A stretch of 18,868 nucleotides of DNA from Bacteroidota bacterium (GTDB lineage Bacteria; Bacteroidota; Bacteroidia; Flavobacteriales_F; PHOS-HE28), in contig JAEZCB010000100.1 in assembly GCA_023412755.1 (NCBI GenBank), positions 1 through 18,868 of the forward strand, written 5' to 3'. This document shows, in pieces, positions 1-8,569 of the stretch. The notes under the pieces were generated by a model that was given only the letters and a program-made list of their open reading frames with translations, did not search any database and was not told the DNA's origin. The number at the start of each line of letters is the position of its first letter. Position 1 is the stretch's first letter. The position numbers were made by a program, and so were the translations under genes.

Positions 1-2397
1 GGTTGTGTGGGCGCGGCGGGTGATGATGAGATCAGTTTCTTCAGTTTCAAGCCGATCGTTCCAGGTACCAGCATCATTATCACCGACAATGGTTTTGAAC
101 GCTGCAATGCTGGTCTGTGGGGCAACAGTGAAGGCACTGTGCGCATGACACGGACAGGGATCGCCATACCTGCAGGGCAGGTGATCACCTTCCGCTTCAA
201 CTCGGGCTTCGGTCCTGGTAATGTGAGCGGTGTCGCTCCGGACAATGCTTGGACATGCACTTCACTGAATGGCAACACCAGTGTAAACATGAACGCCGGT
301 GGTGATCAGATCTTTTTCATGCAAGGCGGCATTTGGAACATGGGCACAACCAATGGTCACAATGCCAGCTATAACGGCACCATCCTGTTCGCCTTTTCCA
401 CGAACCCCACCTTCCCCTGGTCCGCCTCATGCAATGCCAGCCCCAATCAGCGAAGCAACCTCCCTCCCGGTATCCAGTGTTTCAGCATGGCGCCCACCCT
501 GGCCACCGATTTCAACAAGTATGTCGGTCCCATCACCGCGGCCAGTCAGCGTAACTGGATCATCAGATTGGAGAATGTGGCCAATTGGGCCACTTATGCC
601 AACTGTAGCGACTATGCGTCCCAGGGGTACAATTGGCTCACCGCGCCTATCATGCCGATCACGGCCGCCACGTTCGAACCAGGCAAATGGACAGGCGCGA
701 TAAGCACGGACTGGTTCGATTGCAAGAATTGGGATGATGCGCAGGTACCGACCATCCTAACCGATGTGCTCATTGATGAAAGTGCCTTACAAAGCTGTGT
801 AGTTGGGCTTGCGGCCGGTCTCTCACCTGCCGGTACGGGTGAGTGTGCTTCACTCACCATGACCAATGCTGGCGCCAGCCGCCACCTTACACTTGATGCC
901 AACAGCACATTGAATGTGGATGGTCCGGTGCTGGTGGAAAGGACCGCTGGCACAGGAGCGCTGAATCTTAACCTGCAGGCCGGAGCCACACTCAACGCCA
1001 CCGATATATTGCTCCAGAGCGTGAATGCCGGAGAAGCCAGATTGAACTGCAACACCGCCACCAGCCTGGCAAGCTTGGAAGGCAACCTTACGATGGGGGC
1101 AGGTGGTTTCGTTTCGCTGGGTGCGGGTGGCACCATCCAGCTGGGGGGCACCTGGAGCAATTTCGCCGGTGAAGCACAATTCGTGGAGAATGCCGGACGG
1201 GTACGTTTCAACGGACCTAACGATCAATACATCATGACCTCCGGTTTCGAGGAAGTGTTCTTCAACCTGGATGTGATGAAGACCGGTGGGGGGCTGCAAC
1301 TCTCCTCCCCTGTGGCCGTGCGCGGCACGCTTCAACTGGACTTTGGCCTGGTGCATAGCTCTGCCGCAGAACTTCTGAGCATGCGTGCGGGTAGTGTGGC
1401 CGCCGGATACAGCGACGTCAGCTTTGTGCATGGCCCTCTGCAAAAGATCGGTATCACGCCCTTCACCTTCCCGGTGGGTAAGAACAACAGCATGCGCCCT
1501 TGCGGATTGCGCAACCATGTGGGCACAGCCAGTGACGCTTTCATCGCCGAGTACTTTGCCGCCAGCCCCATCACCACCTTCAACGACGTGAAGGAACCTT
1601 CGCTGGACCACATCAGCGATTGCGAGTACTGGACCATAGATCGCAGCATTGGGAACGCCAATGCTGTGGTGGAACTGACCTGGGATACGCCTGAAAGCTG
1701 TGGAGTGACCGACCTGCCGAGCTTGCGCGTGGCACGTTTCGATGGTACCATGTGGCGCGATCGCGGGAATGGCGGTGCTACCGGTACCACGGCGAATGGC
1801 ACAATACCTACGGCCATTGTGCAGAACCAGTTCAGCCCCTGGACCCTTGCCTCGAACAACTACACGAATCCGCTGCCTATAACGCTTGTATCCTTCACCG
1901 GTAAAGCAGAGGGTGATGTGGTCAGGCTGGAATGGGTGACCGCTTCGGAGCAGAACAATTCCCACTTCACGGTGGAACGGAGCCGTGATGGTATCGCGTT
2001 CGAAGACATCCTGATGGTACCCGGTGCCGGCAACAGCCAGTCGATGCTGTACTACCATGATCTGGACCGGTCGCCCTATGATGGGATCAACTACTATCGT
2101 TTGCGACAAACGGATCATGATGGTACCACGGAGACCTCGGGTATGATCAGTGTGGTATTCAGTGGCGGTGAAAGGCCTCTGGTGGTGTACGGCACGGCGG
2201 ATGTGATCACGGCATTGCACCGGATGGATGCTGACAGCCAATACGAGATCATGGATATGACAGGCCGCCTGGTCTTGCAAGGCCGTTCCGGCATGGATGG
2301 CCGTGCGGATGTGCCTGCGGTTGGTATGCCCCGGGGTGCCTACCTCTTCCGGATCACCGGGAATGGACGAACGGAAAGCGTGCGCTTCGTCTACTAG
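1..2397 (+). CDS. Secreted T9SS-type surface protein, 5'-partial
   Basis: The frame is open from base 1, so the true start and signal peptide lie upstream; the GTG at position 7 is unlikely to be the start. About 798 residues are visible. The N-terminal part (about residues 1-215) has an ITDNG motif and resembles the lamin-tail-like beta domain found at the front of many Bacteroidota surface proteins. A KWTG...W...NW segment near residue 230 begins a long stretch rich in Gly, Ala, Asn and Thr that suggests a beta-helix or beta-sandwich stalk. From about residue 625 an LPITLVSFTG segment followed by a V.L.W.TASE.NN..F.VERS motif is typical of the region just before T9SS sorting domains. The last 75 residues end in a pattern (MTGRLVLQG, then GAYLFRI and a basic end) that fits a type A sorting domain. 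Probable role: exported and anchored to the cell surface; the ligand or activity is unknown. The stop overlaps that of convergent bshC. Confidence 0.82.
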   Translation, partial: GCVGAAGDDEISFFSFKPIVPGTSIIITDNGFERCNAGLWGNSEGTVRMTRTGIAIPAGQVITFRFNSGFGPGNVSGVAPDNAWTCTSLNGNTSVNMNAGGDQIFFMQGGIWNMGTTNGHNASYNGTILFAFSTNPTFPWSASCNASPNQRSNLPPGIQCFSMAPTLATDFNKYVGPITAASQRNWIIRLENVANWATYANCSDYASQGYNWLTAPIMPITAATFEPGKWTGAISTDWFDCKNWDDAQVPTILTDVLIDESALQSCVVGLAAGLSPAGTGECASLTMTNAGASRHLTLDANSTLNVDGPVLVERTAGTGALNLNLQAGATLNATDILLQSVNAGEARLNCNTATSLASLEGNLTMGAGGFVSLGAGGTIQLGGTWSNFAGEAQFVENAGRVRFNGPNDQYIMTSGFEEVFFNLDVMKTGGGLQLSSPVAVRGTLQLDFGLVHSSAAELLSMRAGSVAAGYSDVSFVHGPLQKIGITPFTFPVGKNNSMRPCGLRNHVGTASDAFIAEYFAASPITTFNDVKEPSLDHISDCEYWTIDRSIGNANAVVELTWDTPESCGVTDLPSLRVARFDGTMWRDRGNGGATGTTANGTIPTAIVQNQFSPWTLASNNYTNPLPITLVSFTGKAEGDVVRLEWVTASEQNNSHFTVERSRDGIAFEDILMVPGAGNSQSMLYYHDLDRSPYDGINYYRLRQTDHDGTTETSGMISVVFSGGERPLVVYGTADVITALHRMDADSQYEIMDMTGRLVLQGRSGMDGRADVPAVGMPRGAYLFRITGNGRTESVRFVY

Positions 2398-3989
2398 ACC
2401 TGTTCCTCATCGACCATAACGGTGAACTGCCCTTTCAACGGATCCAGGTGCTCCAGGATCATATCAAAGAAGGCGCTCCCGTAGGTTGTTTGGAATGCCA
2501 TGAAATTCTCCCTGCGTTCTTGAAGACCTCCACCTGGGAAGAGCGTATCCAGGACCATGTCCAGCCTTTCCAGATGCATGCTGGTCTTCTTTCTAGCCAC
2601 CCGGATGAAGCGCTTTTCCAAATGACCCAAGGCTTTCAAGGCTTTGGAAGCCGCACTACCCGCCGATCCCTCCAATGTGGGATCGATCGATCCAGCCCTT
2701 TGCTTCAACTTTTCGAATAGCTGTTGAAGTTCCGTTCGTTCCTCGCCAAGGCTGGTATCGAAACCGGCCTTTTCCACAGCGACCTTGCTTCGCAACAGAT
2801 CCCGGTCCTGGAGGAGTTCGGGAATGCTCAAGCCTAGATCGAGTGCCCGTTCATGCTCCTTTTCCGGAAGAATGGAAAGTGAGGTCCGCAACAGGATCAC
2901 CGGCATGGGGATCCCAGCCGCCTCGAACAGCGGTTTCAACTGGAGCCAATAGGCCAGTTCGCCGCCGCCACCCACATAGGCTATGTTGGGGAGTATGACC
3001 TCCTGATAGAGCGGGCGCAGAAGCACATTCGGAGAAAAATGCTCCGGGTACCGTTCCAATTCATCCAAGATCCCGGGCAGCGGCTCGAACCGCTCCTCCT
3101 CCACCACTCCAAATTCACCATTCCTGCGCGAGATCCTGTTCCGCTTTTCAGAAGCGAGGTGGAAAAGGTTGATCTCCCGAGGTGTGGCCTGCACACCATA
3201 CTTCCCACTGATCACTTCGAGTTGTGGCCCAATGGATCGCACGGTGAATTCCTCCTGCAACTCCCGACGCATGTATGGTAGGAACAAACGCTTCAACCGG
3301 TGATCATCCGCATCCAGGCAGATCACGCCATACGCGCCGAATAACTCGTTCACGAAAAGCCGCGTCGCGTGGGCCAGTGTTCTTTCTTCCGAATAGCACC
3401 GGCGCATGATGGCCTTCAACGCCTCCGCATTCGTACCCGGTCCCAGTTGTTGCTCAACGGCCCTGATCACAGGTTCGATCCCGTCCAACTTCATCCTACC
3501 CACGGCACCACGCGGTGTCCCTGGCCAGGTGATCTTTTCACCATTCAAATGAACATGGTCGATCTCCTCCCGATCGTGATCTTCGGTCGCCATCCAGAAT
3601 AGGGGGACCACAGCACGCCCCACCCGCTGGGACACTTCGCGCGCAAGGCGCACCACGTTCAGGATCTTCAACGGAACATACAATGGTCCGGTGAAAAGGC
3701 AGAGTTGATGACCTGTAGTGATGGTGTAGGTATCCTCCTCGGCGAGCACATCCAGGTGCTGTTCCAACTCATCGGAAATGCTGATCCCCTCGTATTGTTC
3801 CCGTAAGACCTCGCACAGGATCCTGCGCTGGCCACTTTCGAACTTTCTTTTCTCCGCAGCGGCCACCAGCCCTTCCATATCTGGAGTGAAATGCTGCAGC
3901 GAAGTCACGAATGGGTCGCGGGCCAGAAGATCGAGTATGATCTGTGAAAAGCGGCCCGTAATGGAAAGGTCGAGGTGATGGAACTCCAT
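2394..3989 (-). CDS. bshC: Bacillithiol biosynthesis cysteine-adding enzyme BshC
   Basis: BshC is the enzyme assigned to the last step of bacillithiol synthesis, joining cysteine to glucosaminyl-malate in the cytoplasm. The 531-residue product has the expected family length. Recognisable blocks are TTGHQLCLFTGPLY at residues 91-104, then a K-I-L-N-V-V-R-L-A helix, and FWMATEDHD at 131-139; these form the Rossmann-like core signature of BshC. The C-terminal third contains a helical, charged region (around residues 400-470) consistent with the coiled coil that mediates dimerisation in this family. The ATG (complement of 3987-3989) gives a natural N-terminus, MEFHHLDL, and lies just downstream of a TACCTTTG box. 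bshA and bshB are not in the window. The gene is monocistronic in what is visible, convergent with the surface protein on its left and divergent from protein A on its right. Confidence 0.95.
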   Translation of the reverse strand: MEFHHLDLSITGRFSQIILDLLARDPFVTSLQHFTPDMEGLVAAAEKRKFESGQRRILCEVLREQYEGISISDELEQHLDVLAEEDTYTITTGHQLCLFTGPLYVPLKILNVVRLAREVSQRVGRAVVPLFWMATEDHDREEIDHVHLNGEKITWPGTPRGAVGRMKLDGIEPVIRAVEQQLGPGTNAEALKAIMRRCYSEERTLAHATRLFVNELFGAYGVICLDADDHRLKRLFLPYMRRELQEEFTVRSIGPQLEVISGKYGVQATPREINLFHLASEKRNRISRRNGEFGVVEEERFEPLPGILDELERYPEHFSPNVLLRPLYQEVILPNIAYVGGGGELAYWLQLKPLFEAAGIPMPVILLRTSLSILPEKEHERALDLGLSIPELLQDRDLLRSKVAVEKAGFDTSLGEERTELQQLFEKLKQRAGSIDPTLEGSAGSAASKALKALGHLEKRFIRVARKKTSMHLERLDMVLDTLFPGGGLQERRENFMAFQTTYGSAFFDMILEHLDPLKGQFTVMVDEEQV

Positions 3990-3997
3990 CTATGGCA

Positions 3998-4005
3998 CAA
4001 AGGTA
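3998..4005 (-). promoter_or_regulatory. Probable -7 box of bshC (TACCTTTG)
   Basis: Read on the minus strand this is TACCTTTG, an exact match to the Bacteroidota -7 consensus TAnnTTTG. It lies 8 bases before the bshC ATG, so the transcript would have almost no leader. No well-spaced -33 TTG is visible: the nearest are about 10 and 34 bases upstream. The call therefore rests on the -7 box alone. Confidence 0.4.
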
Positions 4006-4062
4006 GACAGTCATTCAAGCGGTCCCTATCGCACGTTTCCAACATTGGTACACAGTGATGGC

Positions 4063-4093
4063 TTGCCACAAAAAGTGCATATCCTTAATTTCG
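4063..4093 (+). promoter_or_regulatory. Candidate promoter of protein A gene
   Basis: A TTG at 4063-4065 is followed after 20 bases by TAATTTCG at 4086-4093, one base off the Bacteroidota -7 consensus TAnnTTTG. The spacing fits the known -33/-7 arrangement. Transcription would start around 4100, leaving a leader of roughly 20 nt before the ATG at 4120. This also argues against translation from the TTG at 4045. Confidence 0.4.
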
Positions 4094-4119
4094 GTGGCCC
4101 CTTCAGGTATCCGCTTTCG

Positions 4120-6342
4120 ATGCTCCGCCTCCTATCGATCATTGCTTTTTGCGCTTTTGCCACCTATTGCGCAGGGCAGGTGCCACCCTCCCAGGTAGTG
4201 CCCCTTACGGCGCAGGTGGATGCGAACGCCCCTTCGATTACAATTCAATGGCCTGCCGCCGGTGATGCACCGTTCTTCCAGGTGAAGCGGAAAAGCCTTG
4301 ATGCACCGCAGTGGGAGGTAAGAGCGGAGTTACCTGGTACTGCCACCACCTTCGTGGATCAAGAGGTGGCCATAGGTGAGGTTTGGGAATATGTGGTGGT
4401 GCGGTCGGACAGGTTGCCCACCATGGATACCGTGTGTGTGGCCGCAGGAACGAATATCACCTTCACCATACATGATACAGGCGGCAATGGCCTTTGTTGC
4501 TGGACCAGCGATGGGCATTGGGAGATCCACGCTTGCGGGGAGCTGATCGCGAGGGGCGGGGAGTTCGGTTTCCAAGATCAGTTTTCGTTCACCATGTGCG
4601 GCACCTCGCAATGTGAGGAACTGGTGGTGAAGATCTATCCAGACCATTCCTTCGATGAGATAAGCTGGCAGGTGACCAGCGATCAAGATGTCGTGCTGGG
4701 ATCCGGAGTGCCGGGAATGGCGCCACGATTCGGATATATCCTGACCGGCATCGAGGTGCCTGCGGTGGAACAACAAGGTACACTCATAATGCTGGTGGAG
4801 GCGAGTGTTTCCGAACCACTAACAGAAGAGTTAGCGCGTTTGGAGAAGGACCTGATCGGCGAAGGTTGGCTGGTGGTGCGCCATGATGTGGATGCCGATC
4901 TACCGCCGATGAAGGTGAAGGACCTGATCCAGGCAACGGCCAATGCGACAGAAGATCTGCGCGCGGTGTTTTTGATCGGGCATGTGCCGGTGCCGTATTC
5001 CGGCAAGATCGCCCCCGATGAGCACAGTGATCATGTGGGTGCATGGCCGGCCGATCTATACTACGCCGAGTTGAATGGTGAATGGACCGATGATTCCCTG
5101 GTGTGGTCGCCAGGCTCGGTAAGCACGCGGAACCACAATGTGCCAGGCGATGGCAAATTCGATCAGAGCACGCTACCAAGTGATGTAGACCTGATCCTAG
5201 GACGTGTGGATCTACGGGATCTGCCCATACTAGGAGTGGATGAAGTGGAGTTGCTGCGGGAATACCTCGATCGGGACCATGCCTTCCGCAGCGGGGAGTC
5301 CCAATTCCAGCGGCGCGCGGTCATAGACGAGCATTTCTCCTCGCTGGATCATGAATCCGCCGTGTACCGCAGCTGCATTCCCATGTTCGGTGAGGGTCAA
5401 GTGTATGAAGCCCCTTTCATTGCAACGCTTTCCACCACTCCGCACCTATGGGCCATGGCCGGCGGACCAGGTTCATATACCAGCGCGGCCGGGGTGGGTT
5501 CCTCCACGGACATTGCGAACACCCAACTGAATGGTGCCTTCGCCCATTTGCTGGGCAGCTATTTCGGGGATTGGGATGTACCGAACAACTTCATGCGTAG
5601 CATACTCGGCAAAGGCATGCTGGGTGTGGTATGGGGACTGCAGGAAATGGCCTTCCACCATATGGCGCTCGGACTTCCGATCGGCGAAAGCGTGCGGAGA
5701 TCCCAGAACTCCCACTACGAGACCTATGAACGGCATGGCAGGTTGGTACACCTGGCCTTGATGGGGGATCCGACACTTGCCTTGCTGCCGATAAAACGTG
5801 TGGATCACCTCATGGTGGATAGCACACCCAATGGCATATTGCTCAATTGGTCGCCCGTGGATGATGATATCCTTGGGTACCACGTGTTCAGGCGCGCTGC
5901 GGATACGGAGCACTTCCAGCGCATAACGGATACCCCTGTACAAACCACTACCTTTTTAGACCCCACCACCATTTTCGGCGATCTACACTACATGGTGCGG
6001 CCTTTGAAACTCGAGTTCACCGCGAGCGGTTCCTACTATGTGCTGGGCACGGGCGCGTTGGCCGAGATCTCCTACACCGTGGGCATGCAGGAGGAGCGGA
6101 GATCCGATCTGAAGGTCTTTCCATCCCCCAGCCAGGGAATATTCACCATCAGCATTCCTGAATGGGAACAAAACTGGGATGTCCGGCTGTTCGGCCTTTC
6201 TGGCCATGAAGTGACCATCCGGACCGAGCGCACGCGAACGGGTATGCAGGTGCATAGTGAGGCGGCCGATGGCCTGTACATTCTGCAGGTGGATGATGGT
6301 GCAGGCAACTCCTATAGAGTGCCGGTGACCATTGTGCGGTAG
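4120..6342 (+). CDS. Protein A: secreted gingipain-like (C25-like) protein with T9SS C-terminus
   Basis: The start is placed at ATG 4120 because residues 1-20 (MLRLLSIIAFCAFATYCAGQ) form a signal peptide; the longer frame from TTG 4045 would bury it. The 740-aa protein has an FN3-like domain (about 25-97), an extra Cys-containing insertion (about 101-205) absent from proteins B and C, a C25-like region (about 215-555), a second FN3-like domain (about 560-650) and a sorting domain starting at LKVFPSP (664-670). In the C25-like region GHVPVPYSG is at 287-295, two more His at 302 and 305, GSYFGDWD at 479-486, HHM at 513-515 and ALMGDPTL at 546-553. The last motif matches the GDP-x-L that closes peptidase C25 domains. 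The catalytic His and Cys of gingipains are not evident: the expected positions read GGPG and a Ser. It is a clear paralogue of the products at 9364-12714 and 12858-17507 but lacks their Cys-rich array. Function is unknown; a pseudo-protease or altered enzyme is inferred. Confidence 0.85.
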   Translation: MLRLLSIIAFCAFATYCAGQVPPSQVVPLTAQVDANAPSITIQWPAAGDAPFFQVKRKSLDAPQWEVRAELPGTATTFVDQEVAIGEVWEYVVVRSDRLPTMDTVCVAAGTNITFTIHDTGGNGLCCWTSDGHWEIHACGELIARGGEFGFQDQFSFTMCGTSQCEELVVKIYPDHSFDEISWQVTSDQDVVLGSGVPGMAPRFGYILTGIEVPAVEQQGTLIMLVEASVSEPLTEELARLEKDLIGEGWLVVRHDVDADLPPMKVKDLIQATANATEDLRAVFLIGHVPVPYSGKIAPDEHSDHVGAWPADLYYAELNGEWTDDSLVWSPGSVSTRNHNVPGDGKFDQSTLPSDVDLILGRVDLRDLPILGVDEVELLREYLDRDHAFRSGESQFQRRAVIDEHFSSLDHESAVYRSCIPMFGEGQVYEAPFIATLSTTPHLWAMAGGPGSYTSAAGVGSSTDIANTQLNGAFAHLLGSYFGDWDVPNNFMRSILGKGMLGVVWGLQEMAFHHMALGLPIGESVRRSQNSHYETYERHGRLVHLALMGDPTLALLPIKRVDHLMVDSTPNGILLNWSPVDDDILGYHVFRRAADTEHFQRITDTPVQTTTFLDPTTIFGDLHYMVRPLKLEFTASGSYYVLGTGALAEISYTVGMQEERRSDLKVFPSPSQGIFTISIPEWEQNWDVRLFGLSGHEVTIRTERTRTGMQVHSEAADGLYILQVDDGAGNSYRVPVTIVR

Positions 6343-6345
6343 GAT

Positions 6346-7659
6346 CTACTGTGCCGCTTCGGCCATCAATTCGTGCTCGCGGGCAGAAACGATCCGCACA
6401 TCCGCCAGATCCCCGATCCGCATGTAGTTCCCTTCCGTAGGGATAAGGACTTCATTGTCCACCTCCGGTGAATCGAATTCGCTGCGGGCGATGTAATGAC
6501 CACTTTCAGCCTTATCCACCAGTACGCGCATCACGCTACCCACACGCTCCTGGTTCTTCTCGAAACTGATGCCGCCCTGCAATTCCATGATCTCCTGCGC
6601 GCGCAGCTCCTTCACCTCGGCCGGCACGTCGTCCTCCATGCTGTAGGCATACGTATTCTCTTCGTGGCTGTAGGTGAATGCACCCAACCGATCAAAACGC
6701 ATGCGCTCGATCCAGCGCAGATTGTCCTGGTGATCCGCTTCCGTTTCTCCCGGAAAACCCGCTATCAGCGTGGTGCGGATCGCGATGCCCGGCACTTGCT
6801 CCCGGATATGCTCCACGAGCGCCTCGGTCTTCTCCTGCGTGATGCCGCGGCGCATCCGTTTGAGCATGTTGGTGCTGCCGTGCTGCAGCGGCATGTCCAG
6901 GTAATTGCAAACATTGCTGCGTTGGCGCATCACATCCAGGACTTCAAGCGGAAACCCGCTCGGGAAAGCATAGTGCAGTCTGATCCATTCGATGCCTTCC
7001 ACATCACTCAGCCGCGCCACCAGCTCGTGCAAATTGCGTTTGCCGTATAGATCGAGACCATAATAGGTAAGGTCCTGCGCGATGAGGATCAGTTCCTTGG
7101 TGCCATTGGCCGCCAGGCTCTGGGCGTTGCGCACCAGCTGGTCCATGGGCGTGCTAACATGCTTGCCACGCATAAGCGGAATGGCGCAGAATGAACACTT
7201 GCGATCGCAGCCTTCACTGATCTTGAAATAGGCGAAATGAGCAGGCGTGGTTAGCAGCCGCTCACCCACCAGTTCGGCCTTGTAATCCGCCTTCAGGGTC
7301 TTGAGCAGCCGGGGCAGGTCGCGGGTTCCGAACCAGGCATCCACCTGTGGTATCTCCGCCTTCAGTTCCGGCGCATAACGCTGGCTCAGGCAACCAGTCA
7401 CATAGACCTTCTCCACCAACCCCTGTTCCTTGGCATTGGCATAGGCGAGTATGGTATCGATACTTTCCTGCTTGGCATTGTCAATGAATCCGCAGGTGTT
7501 GATCACCACCACATTGTGATCATCTTTCGCACTCTCATGCTCCACCTCGATGCCATTGGCCTGGAGCTGTGCCATCATCACCTCACTGTCGAAGGTGTTC
7601 TTCGAGCAGCCGAGTGTGACCACGTTCACCTTGGTGCGCTTGAGTGTGCGGACTTTCAT
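6346..7659 (-). CDS. rimO: Ribosomal protein S12 methylthiotransferase RimO
   Basis: RimO is a radical-SAM enzyme with two iron-sulfur clusters that adds a methylthio group to a conserved aspartate of ribosomal protein uS12. The 437-residue product shows the full family architecture. The N-terminal MTTase domain has three cluster cysteines at 18, 56 and 90 (in LGCSKN, NTCGFID and VTGCLS). The radical-SAM motif CDRKCSFC has cysteines at 151, 155 and 158, and a TRAM-like domain occupies about residues 370-437. Start: the frame extends 12 codons upstream to 7695, but the ATG at 7659 places the family N-terminus (MKVRTLKRTKVNVVTLGCSKN) naturally and follows a CTTTG promoter-like box. LGCSKN together with ISEGCDRKCSFC favours RimO over MiaB. 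It is convergent with protein A, with three bases between the stops. Confidence 0.95.
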   Translation of the reverse strand: MKVRTLKRTKVNVVTLGCSKNTFDSEVMMAQLQANGIEVEHESAKDDHNVVVINTCGFIDNAKQESIDTILAYANAKEQGLVEKVYVTGCLSQRYAPELKAEIPQVDAWFGTRDLPRLLKTLKADYKAELVGERLLTTPAHFAYFKISEGCDRKCSFCAIPLMRGKHVSTPMDQLVRNAQSLAANGTKELILIAQDLTYYGLDLYGKRNLHELVARLSDVEGIEWIRLHYAFPSGFPLEVLDVMRQRSNVCNYLDMPLQHGSTNMLKRMRRGITQEKTEALVEHIREQVPGIAIRTTLIAGFPGETEADHQDNLRWIERMRFDRLGAFTYSHEENTYAYSMEDDVPAEVKELRAQEIMELQGGISFEKNQERVGSVMRVLVDKAESGHYIARSEFDSPEVDNEVLIPTEGNYMRIGDLADVRIVSAREHELMAEAAQ

Positions 7660-7667
7660 GGGGGCCG

Positions 7668-7696
7668 CAAAGGTCGGGGTTTTCCGTTGGTTCAAA
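7668..7696 (-). promoter_or_regulatory. rimO: Candidate rimO promoter
   Basis: On the minus strand a TTTG (complement of 7693-7696) is followed after 17 bases by GACCTTTG (complement of 7668-7675), one base off the TAnnTTTG -7 consensus and 8 bases before the rimO ATG. The spacing is slightly short of the usual 19-21. The surrounding CCCGACCTTTGCGGCC 16-mer recurs exactly upstream of ahpC. Confidence 0.4.
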
Positions 7697-7875
7697 GCAT
7701 TGTCTCGACATCCAAGGCTTCAACGTTGCAGAAATATGATGCTCATAAGTCCGTTCGAAGTCAAATAATACTGCTCGCATAGGACCTTTAATGTGTATGC
7801 CACCACATGGACGATGCAATATCATGCTTTGACCATTTGCCGCATATGTATGATGATACCTGCGGAATAAGACGA

Positions 7876-7900
7876 AGCGGCTCCCTGATCAGAAGCCGCT
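7876..7900 (-). terminator. Hairpin downstream of the ahpD-like gene
   Basis: AGCGGCT (7876-7882) and AGCCGCT (7894-7900) form a perfect 7-bp GC-rich stem with an 11-nt loop, 22 bases after the stop of the ahpD-like gene. On the minus strand the stem is followed by TCGTCTTATT, a mildly T-rich tail. It is a plausible intrinsic terminator for the ahpC-ahpD unit. The rest of 7660-7921 holds only the rimO promoter region; I see no gene there. Confidence 0.5.
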
Positions 7901-7921
7901 CCCCTATCTTATGTCCGGTGT

Positions 7922-8518
7922 CTATCGCACCACGCGATCCAGGCCCACCACCACCGATGCCAGCCGGACCGCATCGAAGATCTTTTCTTCGGTGCAGCCC
8001 AGGCCGATCAAAGACACTTCGTGGCTCTTTACGCATTGTTCACAGCCATTCACCGCGCTGATCACCAAACTGAGCAACTCGAAGAACTCTTTTCCGGTGG
8101 CAGGGGACATCATGATGTTCATGCGCAATCCCGCACGCAACTCATTGTACTTCTCCTTGCCACTGAAATGGCGGAAACGGTAAAGCACATTATTCACGCT
8201 CATCATGCTCGTTACCGCGGCCATCTCGGCCAGTTCCTCCGCTGTTGCTCCTTCCCTGCTGGCCAGATCCCTGAAATACACGGTCAATGGATCGTTCTTC
8301 TGGTTCAAGGCCACGGCCAACCCGATCAGCGCGGAATGTTTCACATCCAGATGCTGACTTTTCAGTACTGCCTTCAGGTTCAGCTTCAGGTCCCTGGTGT
8401 AGCGGCTTTCAAATCCGCCAAGCAGGTCCAGTGCCACACCCGGATGCGATCCCGAAAGTCCCACCTCTTCCAATAATCCTGTAAGGCCTTCTTCACGGCC
8501 GATCATAGTTCCATCCAT
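7922..8518 (-). CDS. ahpD: AhpD-like alkylhydroperoxidase (carboxymuconolactone decarboxylase family)
   Basis: This 198-residue all-helical protein carries the AhpD core signature NGCEQCVKSHE, with Cys159, Cys162 and His166 in the C-x-x-C-x-x-x-H arrangement. In the characterised AhpD family this CXXC acts as a thiol-disulfide relay that re-reduces AhpC, with the His assisting. An upstream SMMSVNNVLYRFRHF stretch (104-118) matches the helix that packs against the active site in this family. Length is close to the usual 175-200. Two ATGs occur five codons apart (8518 and 8506); the first is chosen because nothing excludes it. It lies 68 bases downstream of the ahpC stop on the same strand, which makes a classic peroxiredoxin-reductant pair. 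The intervening hairpin may tune its expression. Confidence 0.88.
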   Translation of the reverse strand: MDGTMIGREEGLTGLLEEVGLSGSHPGVALDLLGGFESRYTRDLKLNLKAVLKSQHLDVKHSALIGLAVALNQKNDPLTVYFRDLASREGATAEELAEMAAVTSMMSVNNVLYRFRHFSGKEKYNELRAGLRMNIMMSPATGKEFFELLSLVISAVNGCEQCVKSHEVSLIGLGCTEEKIFDAVRLASVVVGLDRVVR

Positions 8519-8537
8519 GGTACCTTCTTTTCATAAA

Positions 8538-8569
8538 TGCGCGGGACCCATGGCCATGGACCCCGCGCA
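8538..8569 (-). terminator. Intercistronic hairpin between ahpC and ahpD
   Basis: TGCGCGGG (8538-8545) pairs perfectly with CCCGCGCA (8562-8569), giving an 8-bp, nearly all GC stem. The 16-nt loop contains two adjacent CCATGG palindromes and could fold further. On the minus strand it is followed by TTTATGAAAAG, only a short T tract, and then the ahpD-like ATG about 20 bases on. It could be a partial terminator that lowers ahpD relative to ahpC, or an mRNA-stabilising 3' structure for ahpC. Confidence 0.5.

Noticed and set aside
850..2280. A 476-codon open frame on the minus strand inside the first surface-protein gene.
   Set aside because: Its translation is rich in His, Arg and Gln with no recognisable domain or signal, and it is antisense to a clearly coding frame; this is a GC-rich shadow.
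4045..4119. Upstream TTG start for protein A.
   Set aside because: It would bury the signal peptide that begins at 4120, and it lies upstream of the best promoter candidate (4063-4093).
6496..7050. A 184-codon plus-strand frame within rimO.
   Set aside because: It lies antisense to the radical-SAM domain, is His-rich with no domain, and rimO is intact across it.
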